A stretch of DNA of 64,000 bases from an uncultured Pseudomonadales bacterium (GTDB lineage: Bacteria; Pseudomonadota; Gammaproteobacteria; Pseudomonadales; Azotimanducaceae), in the NCBI GenBank assembly GCA_958296405.1, contig OY282519.1, forward strand, positions 2,340,132-2,404,131. The letters run 5' to 3'. The first letter of the stretch is position 1. Each line of letters opens with the position of its first letter. Shown here piece by piece: positions 9,116 through 17,716 of this stretch. The notes below the pieces were generated by a model, which saw only the letters and a program-made list of their open reading frames with translations, was not told the origin of the DNA and did no database searches. The translations under genes and the position numbers were made by a program.

Positions 9116-11242
9116 ATGGCATTACTGGGCACTGTGCATTACGACGTGCGTGAAGGCGTCGCGCTGCTCACCGTGGACAATCCGCCGGTGAACCCGATGA
9201 GTTCGGGTGTGCGCTACTACCTTTCTCAGCACTTGCAGACGGCGCTGGCGGACGACGCCGTCAGCGCGGTGGTGATTACCGGCAAGGGGCGCGCGTTCAT
9301 CGCCGGCGCAGACATTCGGGACTTCGGCAAGACACCGAATCCAGACGAACAACCGAAGCGGCCGGCTGGCGCCATCATTGAAGAGAGCGAGAAGCCCATC
9401 GTCGCCGCCATCAACGGCACGGCCTTCGGCGGCGGTTTGGAGCACGCGCTCACCTGCCATTACCGCGTCGCGGCGCCCGGCGCGCCGGTGGGATTGCCGG
9501 AAATCAAGCTCGGCCTCTTGCCCGGCGGCGGCGGAACGCAGCGCCTGCCGCGCGTGATCGGCGCTGAACGCGCCATGCAGGCCATCCTCTCCGGCGATCC
9601 ATTCGACACCGAAGAAGCCCTGCAGCTCGGCATCATCGACAAGATCATCGAAGGTGATTTGGTGGCCGGCGCCATCGCCTTCGCCAAGCGCAAGGCAGCG
9701 GCGCGGGCACCGCATCCACTGGTGCGCAATCGCCGCGACAAGATCGACGCAGATCGCGCCAATCCAGATGTGTTCAAGGCTGGCGAGGCATATCTTGCGC
9801 GTCGGATGCGCGGCCAGTTCAACGGCCAAATGGCCTTCGACTCCGTGAAGGCGGCGGTGGAGCTCGACGACTTCGACGATGGCATGCGCGCCGAGCAAGC
9901 GAACTTCCGGCGCTGCCACGATCACGAGCAACGCGCCGCGATGATTCATATGTTCTTCGCGGAACGGCAGGGCGCGAAGATAGCCGACGTGCCGGCCGAC
10001 ACGAAGAGGAAGCCCATCGCCAGCGCGGCGACCGTGGGCGGCGGACTGATGGGTGGCGGCATCGCCATGAGCTTCGCGGACGCGGGCATTCCGGTGAAAG
10101 TGCTGGAAACGAGCCAGGAAGCGTTGGACAAGGGCTTGGGCACTGTGCGCAACAACTACGAACGCATGGTGCGCAGCGGCCGCATTAGCGCGGAACAACG
10201 CGACGAGCGCTTGGGGCGCATCGAAGGCGTGCTGGATTACAGCGCCATCGGCGACGCGGACGTGGTGGTGGAAGCGGTTTACGAGAATCTCGATCTCAAG
10301 AAACAGATCTTCGAGAAGCTGGACGCCACGATGAAGGAAGGCGCCGTGCTGGCCAGCAATACCTCGGCGTTGGATTTGGATCAGATGGCGGCGATGACCA
10401 AGCGCCCCGAGGACGTCGTCGGCACGCACTTCTTCAGCCCGGCCAACATCATGCAACTGCTGGAAGTGGTGCGCGGCGCCGAAACGAGCAACGAAACGCT
10501 GGCCACGGCCATGGCGCTTGGCAAAGTGATCGGCAAGATTCCGGTGATGTCCACCAATGCCCCCGGCTTCATCGGCAATCGCATGCTCGGTGGCTATACG
10601 CGGCAAGCTGGCGAAATCATCTTGCATGGCGCGCTGCCGGAACAGGTGGACAAAGCGATCTTCGACTTCGGATTCAACATGGGGCCGTTCGCGATGAATG
10701 ATCTGGTCGGCCTAGACCTTGGCTGGCGGGCGCGCAAGATGGCTGGCACCAAAGACGAAGACAAGCCGCTCACCGCCGTCATCCCAGACAAGTTGTGTGA
10801 ACTCGGCCGCTACGGGCAAAAGACCGGCGCTGGCTTCTACCAATACCCGCAAGGCAGCCGCCAAGGCCAGCCGGACGCGGCGGTAGCGCAGATCATTGAG
10901 GAAACCGCTGCCGAGATGGGCATTGAACGCCGGGAAATCGACGATGCGGAGGTGCTGAAACGCTGCCTCTATCCGCTGATCAACATCGGCGCTCAATTGC
11001 TGGACGACGGCGTTGCCCAACGCGCCAGCGACATCGACGTGGTGTATGTGTACGGCTACGGCTTTCCGAGGTACCGCGGCGGCCCCATGTACTACGCAGA
11101 CCAAGTGGGCCTGCAAGAAATCTACCGCGACATCTTGGCCTACCACCAGCAGTACGGCGACGCTTGGCGGCCAGCGCCGTTGCTCAAGCGGCTCGCGGAA
11201 GCTGGCAGTTCATTCGCCGCTTTCGATGCCGAGCGAGCTTGA
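9116..11242 (+). CDS. Fused enoyl-CoA hydratase/3-hydroxyacyl-CoA dehydrogenase (FadB/FadJ-type)
   Basis: 708 residues from ATG 9116 with an AGGAG site. The N-terminal crotonase domain (about 1-190) carries the oxyanion-hole segments GKGRAFIAGADIRDF and NGTAFGGGLEHAL and the PEIKLGLLPGGGGTQRLPR loop. The NAD-binding domain starts near residue 300 with VGGGLMGGGIA. The dehydrogenase part has VVGTHFFSPANIMQLLEVV, with the catalytic His, and NAPGFIGNRM. The C-terminal repeat contains the VYGYGFPRYRGGPM segment. It catalyses hydration of enoyl-CoA and oxidation to 3-ketoacyl-CoA in fatty-acid or aromatic side-chain beta-oxidation. Full length. The next gene starts 6 bp downstream. Confidence 0.93.
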   Translation: MALLGTVHYDVREGVALLTVDNPPVNPMSSGVRYYLSQHLQTALADDAVSAVVITGKGRAFIAGADIRDFGKTPNPDEQPKRPAGAIIEESEKPIVAAINGTAFGGGLEHALTCHYRVAAPGAPVGLPEIKLGLLPGGGGTQRLPRVIGAERAMQAILSGDPFDTEEALQLGIIDKIIEGDLVAGAIAFAKRKAAARAPHPLVRNRRDKIDADRANPDVFKAGEAYLARRMRGQFNGQMAFDSVKAAVELDDFDDGMRAEQANFRRCHDHEQRAAMIHMFFAERQGAKIADVPADTKRKPIASAATVGGGLMGGGIAMSFADAGIPVKVLETSQEALDKGLGTVRNNYERMVRSGRISAEQRDERLGRIEGVLDYSAIGDADVVVEAVYENLDLKKQIFEKLDATMKEGAVLASNTSALDLDQMAAMTKRPEDVVGTHFFSPANIMQLLEVVRGAETSNETLATAMALGKVIGKIPVMSTNAPGFIGNRMLGGYTRQAGEIILHGALPEQVDKAIFDFGFNMGPFAMNDLVGLDLGWRARKMAGTKDEDKPLTAVIPDKLCELGRYGQKTGAGFYQYPQGSRQGQPDAAVAQIIEETAAEMGIERREIDDAEVLKRCLYPLINIGAQLLDDGVAQRASDIDVVYVYGYGFPRYRGGPMYYADQVGLQEIYRDILAYHQQYGDAWRPAPLLKRLAEAGSSFAAFDAERA

Positions 11243-11248
11243 GCGGCG

Positions 11249-11830
11249 TTGCAGTTCACCACGCGCAACAGCGATGCGATTCGCGCCGGCGACGTAACGG
11301 TTTCGTTCCGCCACTGGCGACGGCCGCACGCCAAGGTTGGCGGCGTCTATCGGCTGCGCGGCGGCGGCGTTGTTGAGGTTGTCGCCCTGGGTGAGGTGCG
11401 CCTCTCGGCGATCGGCGCTGAAGACGTGCGGCGGGCTGGTTTCGACGATGTGGAATCGTTGGCGGCGTTTCTGCGCCTGCCGCTCGACGCCGCGGTCACA
11501 CGCGTCGATTTCCGGCTAACCGACGAGGAAAATCTCAAACGTCCGCCGGTGTTATCGTCCGACGCAGTGCGGGTGAAGCTGCAGAAGATGGACCAGCGCA
11601 GCGCCACGCCGTGGACGGTGGGCGTGCTCACGCTGATCGCCGACAATCCAGCGACCCGCGCCGCTGATCTCGCACCCGCCCTAGGCTGGCCAACTCCGGT
11701 GTTCAAAGCGAACGTACGCAAGCTGAAAGCGCTGGGACTGACGCGCAGCTTGCAGACCGGCTATGAACTCACCGAGTTGGGTTTCAGCGTGACGACTGTT
11801 GGAGGAGTCGAAAGTCCCGTAGCTCGTTGA
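11249..11830 (+). CDS. ASCH-like domain protein with C-terminal winged helix
   Basis: 193 residues from TTG 11249, 6 bp after the FadJ-like stop. The N-terminal part, FTTRNSDAIRAGDVTVSFRHW followed by a KVGGVYRLRGGGVVEV strand, resembles ASCH/PUA-like RNA-binding barrels. The C-terminal 70 residues (VGVLTLIADNPATRAADLAP onward) look like a winged helix. Function unknown; a nucleic-acid-binding regulator is plausible. The C-terminal end overlaps, on the opposite strand, the tail of the AlbA_2 pseudogene at 11784-12371, so one of the two ends was probably rearranged. Confidence 0.65.
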   Translation: MQFTTRNSDAIRAGDVTVSFRHWRRPHAKVGGVYRLRGGGVVEVVALGEVRLSAIGAEDVRRAGFDDVESLAAFLRLPLDAAVTRVDFRLTDEENLKRPPVLSSDAVRVKLQKMDQRSATPWTVGVLTLIADNPATRAADLAPALGWPTPVFKANVRKLKALGLTRSLQTGYELTELGFSVTTVGGVESPVAR

Positions 11831-12371
11831 GGTTAGCGGGCTTCAGCGCCTGCAGCAGTCGAACTTGCTCGGTGACTTGCTCGGTAACTTGTCCGGTGGC
11901 TTCCCCGGTGGCTTCCCCGGTGGCTTGGTCGGTGGCTTGGTCGGTGGCTTGGTCGGTGGCTTGGTCGGTGGCTTGGTCGGTGGCTTGGTCGGTGGCTTGG
12001 TCGGTGGCTTGGTCGGTGGCTTGGTCGGTGGCTTGGTCGGTGGCTTCGGGATTGCTGCCAGTTCTCCTCCAGCGGCTTGTCGCACCTCCGGGTCGGGCCG
12101 GAAGGTCACTGTAACGAAGCTGTCGGCCTCGAACTCTGGTTCCGGGCAGTCTACGGCCTTCGCGCCATGGCGGATGCCTGTGCCCGCCTTCTCGATGAAG
12201 TCGATGCGATGCAGCAGGTCGGGACGAGAGGGTTGCGTCGCAGGCTCTTGTGGCCTAGATCAGTCAAGGTCACGCCCTCGGCAGGCTGCCGGGACTGATC
12301 ACCTCAATGCGGTCGGCGTACAGTTCGACGAAGACGTTGGTGCCTTGGAGAAACCGGTCGCGGTGCGTCAC
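11784..12371 (-). pseudogene. Truncated second copy of the AlbA_2/ATPase-wHTH gene
   Basis: Positions 12059-12371 align base for base with 18136-18459 inside the intact gene at 17716-19296 (GHKL C-terminal part, up to the linker). Relative to that gene the copy has one 9-bp deletion and two separate 1-bp deletions, so the frame is broken twice. The N-terminal AlbA_2 and ATPase parts are absent. The copy ends abruptly at 12371, next to the vapC stop. After its own 12-bp array the intended frame reads VTEQVTEQVRLLQAL and stops at 11784-11786, giving a shortened wHTH tail that runs into the ASCH-like gene. It is a decayed paralogue, not expected to make a functional protein. Confidence 0.9.
11865..12044. 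repeat. 12-bp tandem repeat array, 15 units
   Basis: Units are ten perfect copies of TTGGTCGGTGGC (11925-12044), preceded by two TTCCCCGGTGGC, one TTGTCCGGTGGC and two TTGCTCGGTRAC. On the minus strand in the ancestral frame they would encode ATDQ, ATGE, ATGQ and VTEQ. It is the counterpart of the array at 17941-18132 but with different unit sequences, so the two arrays expanded independently. Confidence 0.95.
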
Positions 12372-12782
12372 TTACGTTATTCGGGCTTCCGCAACTCCTT
12401 CGTCTCTCGCAGCGTTTGCGAGCTCGCGGTCTAGCGTCGCGAGCGTTGCCCGTCGTCGCTTGGCCGTTTCCAAGTAAGCCGCGTCGTAGCCGCTTAGATT
12501 GTGGCGACGGGCTAGGGCGATGACCTGTTCGTCGTCTTGCTCGCCATCGCCTTCGGGCCGCAGCCGGCGAATGGCCTGCAAGTGGTTCTCCACCGCATCA
12601 AGTTCGATGCGCCCTTGCTTCTCGGCGACCAGCAAGACGTTTCTCACTTCGTGCCAGAACAGGTCTGGAACGATCAGTTCATCGGACTCCCCGGCTTCGA
12701 TTACGGAATCTGCAAAGGTGGTGCCTTCGCGGTCGCGCAGACGCCAAGCGATGGCAACCGAAGCGTCGACGATGACTGGCAT
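12372..12782 (-). CDS. Type II toxin VapC-like PIN-domain ribonuclease
   Basis: 136 residues from ATG at 12780-12782. The PIN-domain acidic residues are all visible: Asp6 in IVDASVAIAW, Glu45 in WHEVRNVLL, Asp100 in LSGYDAAYLETA and Asp118 in LATLDRELANAA. VapC toxins cleave initiator tRNA or rRNA with Mg2+/Mn2+. Normally a VapB antitoxin gene lies immediately upstream; here the gene directly upstream, 5 bp away, is the type III restriction subunit, and no antitoxin-like ORF is seen. It seems to be the last gene of the defence operon. Its stop abuts the junction with the AlbA_2 pseudogene. Confidence 0.88.
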   Translation of the reverse strand: MPVIVDASVAIAWRLRDREGTTFADSVIEAGESDELIVPDLFWHEVRNVLLVAEKQGRIELDAVENHLQAIRRLRPEGDGEQDDEQVIALARRHNLSGYDAAYLETAKRRRATLATLDRELANAARDEGVAEARIT

Positions 12783-12787
12783 TAGGG

Positions 12788-15637
12788 CTAGCGCCGCCCT
12801 TCGTCACGCCATTGGAGAAACTCCTCGTGCGTCATGTTCGCGCCGCTTGCGTCGCGCACTCGGAACATCTCAGCGGCGACGAGCTTGAAGACCATCGCGC
12901 GGAATGTCGCGAAGTTGCCCTTGAACTCGCTTTGGTTCACCCGTATGTACTTCCATTCATCGCTCGTGGCCTGACTAACGCGGCGACACCAGTCGCGCAT
13001 CGCCGCGTCCTTCTCCTCGGTGCCTTCCCAAACGCGCCCCTTCGTCTCTATCACCCAGTTCACGATCTCACCGTCTAGATCGCGTTGCACCGCCACCCAG
13101 TCTGGGTAGTAGAAGCCGATGGCACCGCTAGGTTTCAGGTAGTCCACCCGAAAGATGGTGCTGGACGCGCCTTGCTCCGTGGTGCCGAGGGCGGCGAAAC
13201 GCAGGATATCGGGCGCACCGTTTAGGAACTCGGCGAATTGGCGCTCGAAGTTGTTGTAGGTGGCAACGTAGTTGAACACGGTCTTCTCTGCCCGCAGAGG
13301 CGGGAGGTTACGGCGCCAGTGAAAGGGTTTCGTTTTGGACAGGCTAAAGTCTCGATTCTCGAATTCGATCTCGCGGCGTTCGACGGTGAGATCGGCGATC
13401 TTGCGGACGAGGTATTTGGCGATGCCCTCCATGATCTCCGGTCGAGTTATATGGGAGCGCGGGACGTCGTCATCCAATTCGATCTCTCGGCCGAAACAAC
13501 GACTCGTTAGGTAGTCGCGTATCATTGGGTATAACTCGGCAAAGCGATTGGTCAGACCTGCTTTGGCAGCAACTCGATTGGTCAAATCCGCCAGAAGCTC
13601 TTGGACGGGTCGCAGGCTGCCGGCGATGTCCTCTTGATGCACGTCGGTGTCCGTCGTGGCGAATTCCAGCTTCAACGTGATCCGGAACGGTTCTTCGAGC
13701 TCCTCTTGGTCGAATATCGGTTGGAGGGACTGCACATCCAGCCCCGATAGCTTGTAGTGGTCGTATCTCAGGCTTGGCTTGGTGATGGGAATGGCGATAT
13801 CGTACTTCAACCGTTCCCGCACGGCCTCGATAATGATCGGCGGCGGCGGATTGGTCGGTGTGCTCGCGACGCCGACGCCCTCCGCCGCTAGTTGGTTGCG
13901 CAGGAGGTTGAGCAGGTTGCGCGTGCCGAGCACCTCTAGGGTCTGCGTCCGATCCGGGCTCACCTGGGACATCAGGCGCAACCCGCGGCCGATCACCTGT
14001 TCCGGGAGTATCTCGGCCTTCGCGGTGAACGGCCGCAGCCCCAGCACTACCGTCACGTTGCGCACATCCCATCCCTCGCGCAGCATCATCACGCTGACGA
14101 TGGCCTTGATCCCGCTCTCGGCCTTGTCGATGTCCCGCGCCGCCTGCCGCGCTTTTTCGAGGTCTCCCTTCCTGATCTCACCCGTGGAGTCGGTATGGAT
14201 GACGAGTATCTCGGATTTCTTGAAACCGAACTCCTTGGTCTTCCACAGATGTTCGCCCAGTGCGTCGGCGTAGCTGTTCTTCTCCGCCATGATGAAGAGC
14301 ACCGGCCTGATGTCCAACCGCCTGTACACTTTCCGATGTTCCTTCCAGCGCTTGACAGCAGCCTGTAGCCAGTAGCCGTACTTCTCCGCCACGTTGTCCT
14401 TGGTAACCCCATCAGGGTCTTCGGTCGGCTGATTTCGATTGGCTTCCCCGGTCACGATGAGGGGTGCCTTGACGATTCGATCTTCCACGGCCTGCGCCAG
14501 CGGATAGTCCACGACCGTCCAGGGGAAATACATCTTTTTCTGGTCCCTCGGGGTGGCCGAAAAATCCAACCACGCGCTGATGCCGTTGGGCATCGCCTGA
14601 TGGATCGCCAGCAAAGACTTGCTCCAAGCCAGCTTTTCGTCGTGGACATGGTGCGCCTCGTCATTCAGCACGACGAGGTCCTTCAGCGATTTCACCCGCT
14701 CTAACATGGAGCGCTGATCGGATGACGCGATGTCCTGCGCCGGTTTTCTGCCCAGAAGCGCCTCGACGGCGTTCTCCGGCATCCACTCTTGGTCTCGTGA
14801 CTCGTAGAGCTGGTGGATATTGGTGAGGAGGAGGTTTCCAGACGGGTCCGGCTCGGCAGCCTCCCCGCGGAGGATCACCTTCTGTGAGAAGCTGCCCTTC
14901 CATTCTGGGGGAATCAACGGCAATTCGTGGAATATCCGGTTGTTCGCGAAGTCCTTTTCCAGCCGTTGATACACGATCACGTTGGGTGCCACGATGAGGA
15001 AGTTGGTGGAGAGATCCGAGCCGGGTATGCGCTGCTTGTGGAGACGGGACCAGACGACCGCCATAGCCATCACCCAAGTCTTGCCCGAACCTGTGGCCAT
15101 CTCGAAAGCGAACCGGCGCAGGTTTTCGGGCGGTAGATCCTGCACACCTTCCGCTTCCAGTTCCGGGACGTAGCGGCGAAGCTGACGCCTCCCCTCCACC
15201 GTCGTCTGAAACTCGATGTTCTTTGAGATCAGGTCTCTCTGAACGATCGTTCCGTGGGTTTCAATGAGTGCCTTGGTGTCGTTCTGGCCGGCAACCTCCA
15301 CCAGCCAAGCCAGCGTCTCGATCGCTTCGCGCTGGCAGAAGTGGTACCGGAACGGCGCATCGAAGCCGGCAACCTCGTGATCCTCCTCGAACCAGTATTC
15401 GAATAAACGCCGGGTAACTTCGGAGGCGCCCGGATAGCCGCCGTCGCGCCAAGCGTCCACCGCGTCGCGAATCTTTGGCACTAGCAAGAGCCGGCTTGGC
15501 CGGCGGCCGGAGTCGTCCTCGCGCCAGCCGGTCGGTGCGTCGTCATCCTTGACCAAGTAGGAAACGGGCGGCTCCCACGGCCGGCGGTTCGGAATTCCCG
15601 GCAGATCCTTGTCGTAGGCGACGACAGCCTTGGCCAT
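12788..15637 (-). CDS. Type III restriction enzyme Res subunit (DEAD/DEAH helicase-endonuclease)
   Basis: 949 residues. The SF2 helicase core shows Walker A ATGSGKT at 181-187 and DEAH at 326-329 in LVVLNDEAHHVHD, with DFSATPRD as motif III. The VIGRGLRLMSQ segment is motif VI. The C-terminal nuclease has YYPDWVAV (Asp846) and WVIETKG (Glu864, Lys866), the PD-(D/E)XK pattern. With the Mod subunit it should translocate along and cut DNA lacking the cognate methylation. The sequence resembles the less-studied long Res proteins paired with Mod through a small ORF, as here. It starts 2 bp after that small ORF and ends 5 bp before vapC. Confidence 0.92.
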   Translation of the reverse strand: MAKAVVAYDKDLPGIPNRRPWEPPVSYLVKDDDAPTGWREDDSGRRPSRLLLVPKIRDAVDAWRDGGYPGASEVTRRLFEYWFEEDHEVAGFDAPFRYHFCQREAIETLAWLVEVAGQNDTKALIETHGTIVQRDLISKNIEFQTTVEGRRQLRRYVPELEAEGVQDLPPENLRRFAFEMATGSGKTWVMAMAVVWSRLHKQRIPGSDLSTNFLIVAPNVIVYQRLEKDFANNRIFHELPLIPPEWKGSFSQKVILRGEAAEPDPSGNLLLTNIHQLYESRDQEWMPENAVEALLGRKPAQDIASSDQRSMLERVKSLKDLVVLNDEAHHVHDEKLAWSKSLLAIHQAMPNGISAWLDFSATPRDQKKMYFPWTVVDYPLAQAVEDRIVKAPLIVTGEANRNQPTEDPDGVTKDNVAEKYGYWLQAAVKRWKEHRKVYRRLDIRPVLFIMAEKNSYADALGEHLWKTKEFGFKKSEILVIHTDSTGEIRKGDLEKARQAARDIDKAESGIKAIVSVMMLREGWDVRNVTVVLGLRPFTAKAEILPEQVIGRGLRLMSQVSPDRTQTLEVLGTRNLLNLLRNQLAAEGVGVASTPTNPPPPIIIEAVRERLKYDIAIPITKPSLRYDHYKLSGLDVQSLQPIFDQEELEEPFRITLKLEFATTDTDVHQEDIAGSLRPVQELLADLTNRVAAKAGLTNRFAELYPMIRDYLTSRCFGREIELDDDVPRSHITRPEIMEGIAKYLVRKIADLTVERREIEFENRDFSLSKTKPFHWRRNLPPLRAEKTVFNYVATYNNFERQFAEFLNGAPDILRFAALGTTEQGASSTIFRVDYLKPSGAIGFYYPDWVAVQRDLDGEIVNWVIETKGRVWEGTEEKDAAMRDWCRRVSQATSDEWKYIRVNQSEFKGNFATFRAMVFKLVAAEMFRVRDASGANMTHEEFLQWRDEGRR

Positions 15638-15639
15638 GA

Positions 15640-15843
15640 CTACTTCGCCTCCCCGTCGAAGGCGATGTTCGTTTCAGCCGCAGACCGCCACCGCTCCGCT
15701 AGCAAGACGTCCCGTTTCACAAAACGGTCACTCCGTTGCGTTCGACCGCATATGACCATGCGCAAAACCGTGCGGGGGTGCCGCTCGTTGAGCATTTGGT
15801 ATTCGTCCAGCCACCTTTGTTCTTCGAGATGAAGCGTCGGCAT
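15640..15843 (-). CDS. Small conserved-position protein between mod and res
   Basis: 67 residues from ATG 15841-15843; an upstream in-frame start at 15861 would overlap the mod stop. The sequence begins MPTLHLEEQRWLDEYQ and is helical, charged and rich in Arg, with no domain I recognise. Spacing of 4 bp from mod and 2 bp to res shows it belongs to the operon and is probably translated. A role as a type III accessory or assembly factor is inference only. Confidence 0.65.
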   Translation of the reverse strand: MPTLHLEEQRWLDEYQMLNERHPRTVLRMVICGRTQRSDRFVKRDVLLAERWRSAAETNIAFDGEAK

Positions 15844-15847
15844 TGTC

Positions 15848-17716
15848 TTACACCTTGACATCGTATGCCTGTGATGTGTCGTTGCCGAAGATGTCGATCA
15901 CCTTGACCAGCACTCGATACCGGCCGGGCCTCTCATAGGTGTGTGGGTCGGACGCGAGGGAGAGCGTCCGGTCCTTGCGGGTGCGGTAGGTCACCCATCC
16001 CTGCATGAAAGTGTCATTCCGAAAATCCCAATCGACCGCCCAGTAATCGATGTAATTCGACCACTTCCCGACCTTGCTCCGCACTTCGTCCGGAATGAGT
16101 TCGGCGTTGGGGATGACGAAATCCTTGAGGGTCACTTGAACAACATTTTCTTTTTCTTTCGGTTTCTCGATCGAGGCGTCCAAGTAGGCGAGTTCGAAGA
16201 AACGAACATCACCCTTGTCGGCGGCCTGTTGCTCCATCACTTCGCGTGGGATTTGTAAGAGTACGAGATTCACGCCCCTGTTCTTTGCTTCTTGGACCAC
16301 GAGACTCTGAAGGCCCATCTCCCACTCCCAGCCGAGGACGTGCAGTTCCTTCTGTTTCAGGTTGACGCATTCCTCTACCGTAGAAGCAATCTCATCGATA
16401 GTCACCGGCGCATCCACCGCACCTATGTGAATCATCGCCCTTTCTTTCTTCCCGTGCAGATGTGTTAGGCCGGACACCGGGCGAGCGCCGTAGAGTCGGA
16501 GGATGAAAGCGAGGTACTCATAAAGGGCGGTTTCCGTGATCCCTACCAAGTGGCCTTCACCGAACGCTGTGCCCTGCCAATACTGCCGCTCGTACCTGCC
16601 GAGGTTAAGCACTTCAAAAGGTTTGCAGTTCTCAATGCCAAGCAAGCGCTTGCGGCTGATGTGAACGCCCCAACGCCCAAGATCGCAGCCGATCCAGCGC
16701 CGGCCTAGCTTCTCTGCCACCGCAAGAGACGTGCCCGATCCGCAGAAGAAGTCGGCGACAAGGTCGCCACGAGAAGAAGCTGCCTCCACAATTCGGCGCA
16801 ATAGCGCCTCTGGCTTTTGGGTCGGAAATCCCATGTTCTCTTTCAAATCGGCGGGTTGGAGCATCGAGAGTCTCCATACGTCATCAACAGTCTTTTCGTC
16901 GGTCTCCTGGTATAGCACCTTGCCGTCGGGTCCTTTGACGTTTACGATCGCGCCCTTTGCCTTGTCCCATTTGCGCACAAGCTGCCTAACGGTACCTTCC
17001 AAGCGCTTTTCCTTCTGCGCAGTGAATTTGTAATGCTCTCCTTTGCGATACCAAAGAATGATGTCATGATTGGAAGCAAATCTATTCACATTTCCTTGGA
17101 ACTTATTGTAGTAGTACCAAATTATCTCATTCAGAAAGTTCGTAGTTCCAAACACCTCGTCGGCGATAGCTCTTAGAAGATATCCTACATGCCAATCGCA
17201 GTGCAGAAAGATGCTACCCTCCGAAGAAAGTAGCTCTCGGAGGACCGCTAGACGATCCATCATCATGCCGGCGTATGTATTGAGGCCACCGCCCCAAGTG
17301 TCTCTATAGGCCTTCTCTTCAATGGTTGATGCTCTCTTTACTAACTGATCCACGGATTCACCCACCTGCGTTGCAAACGAGAAATCTGCCCCTGTAGCGA
17401 ACGGCGGATCTATATAGATCAGGTCGATTTTCCCGGCAAACTTCTCCAGAAGCGAACCCATCACCAACAGATTATCGCCCCAAATGAGCTTGTTCTTCCA
17501 TCCTTCCTCGAAGGTGTCACCCTCATTACCTTCGTAAACGTCAAACAGCGATGCCTGCACGCCTTCGTGCTCTGCCTCGCGCGTGGCGCGGCTCTCGTTG
17601 ACGGTCTCGATGATCTGGAACGGCAGGTTGACTCGCGGAACTTCCTTGGGCGTTCCGTCATCGTTGTACTTGCCGGGCCAGACCAGCTCGGTCTTCGTGA
17701 CGTCGATCTTCGCCAT
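15848..17716 (-). CDS. Type III DNA methyltransferase Mod subunit (beta-class N6-adenine or N4-cytosine)
   Basis: 622 residues. Motif IV IDPPF (Asp103 of DPPF) precedes motif I FFCGSGTSLAVAEKLGRRW (FCGSGT 324-329), the order of beta-class amino-methyltransferases. The target-recognition region lies between them and the C-terminal part is a beta-rich domain. Mod recognises a specific DNA sequence, methylates one strand with AdoMet, and guides Res. The start codon overlaps the stop of the AlbA_2 gene by one base (TAATG), indicating translational coupling. Parts of the gene, especially 16,900-17,400, are clearly A/T-richer than the catabolic genes around the island, consistent with horizontal acquisition. 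Confidence 0.92.
   Translation of the reverse strand: MAKIDVTKTELVWPGKYNDDGTPKEVPRVNLPFQIIETVNESRATREAEHEGVQASLFDVYEGNEGDTFEEGWKNKLIWGDNLLVMGSLLEKFAGKIDLIYIDPPFATGADFSFATQVGESVDQLVKRASTIEEKAYRDTWGGGLNTYAGMMMDRLAVLRELLSSEGSIFLHCDWHVGYLLRAIADEVFGTTNFLNEIIWYYYNKFQGNVNRFASNHDIILWYRKGEHYKFTAQKEKRLEGTVRQLVRKWDKAKGAIVNVKGPDGKVLYQETDEKTVDDVWRLSMLQPADLKENMGFPTQKPEALLRRIVEAASSRGDLVADFFCGSGTSLAVAEKLGRRWIGCDLGRWGVHISRKRLLGIENCKPFEVLNLGRYERQYWQGTAFGEGHLVGITETALYEYLAFILRLYGARPVSGLTHLHGKKERAMIHIGAVDAPVTIDEIASTVEECVNLKQKELHVLGWEWEMGLQSLVVQEAKNRGVNLVLLQIPREVMEQQAADKGDVRFFELAYLDASIEKPKEKENVVQVTLKDFVIPNAELIPDEVRSKVGKWSNYIDYWAVDWDFRNDTFMQGWVTYRTRKDRTLSLASDPHTYERPGRYRVLVKVIDIFGNDTSQAYDVKV

Noticed and set aside
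11865-12434. Plus-strand ORFs across the 12-bp array encoding Gly-Gly-Leu-Val repeats
   Set aside because: Reading frame is a by-product of a 12-bp repeat; the homologous intact gene is on the minus strand.
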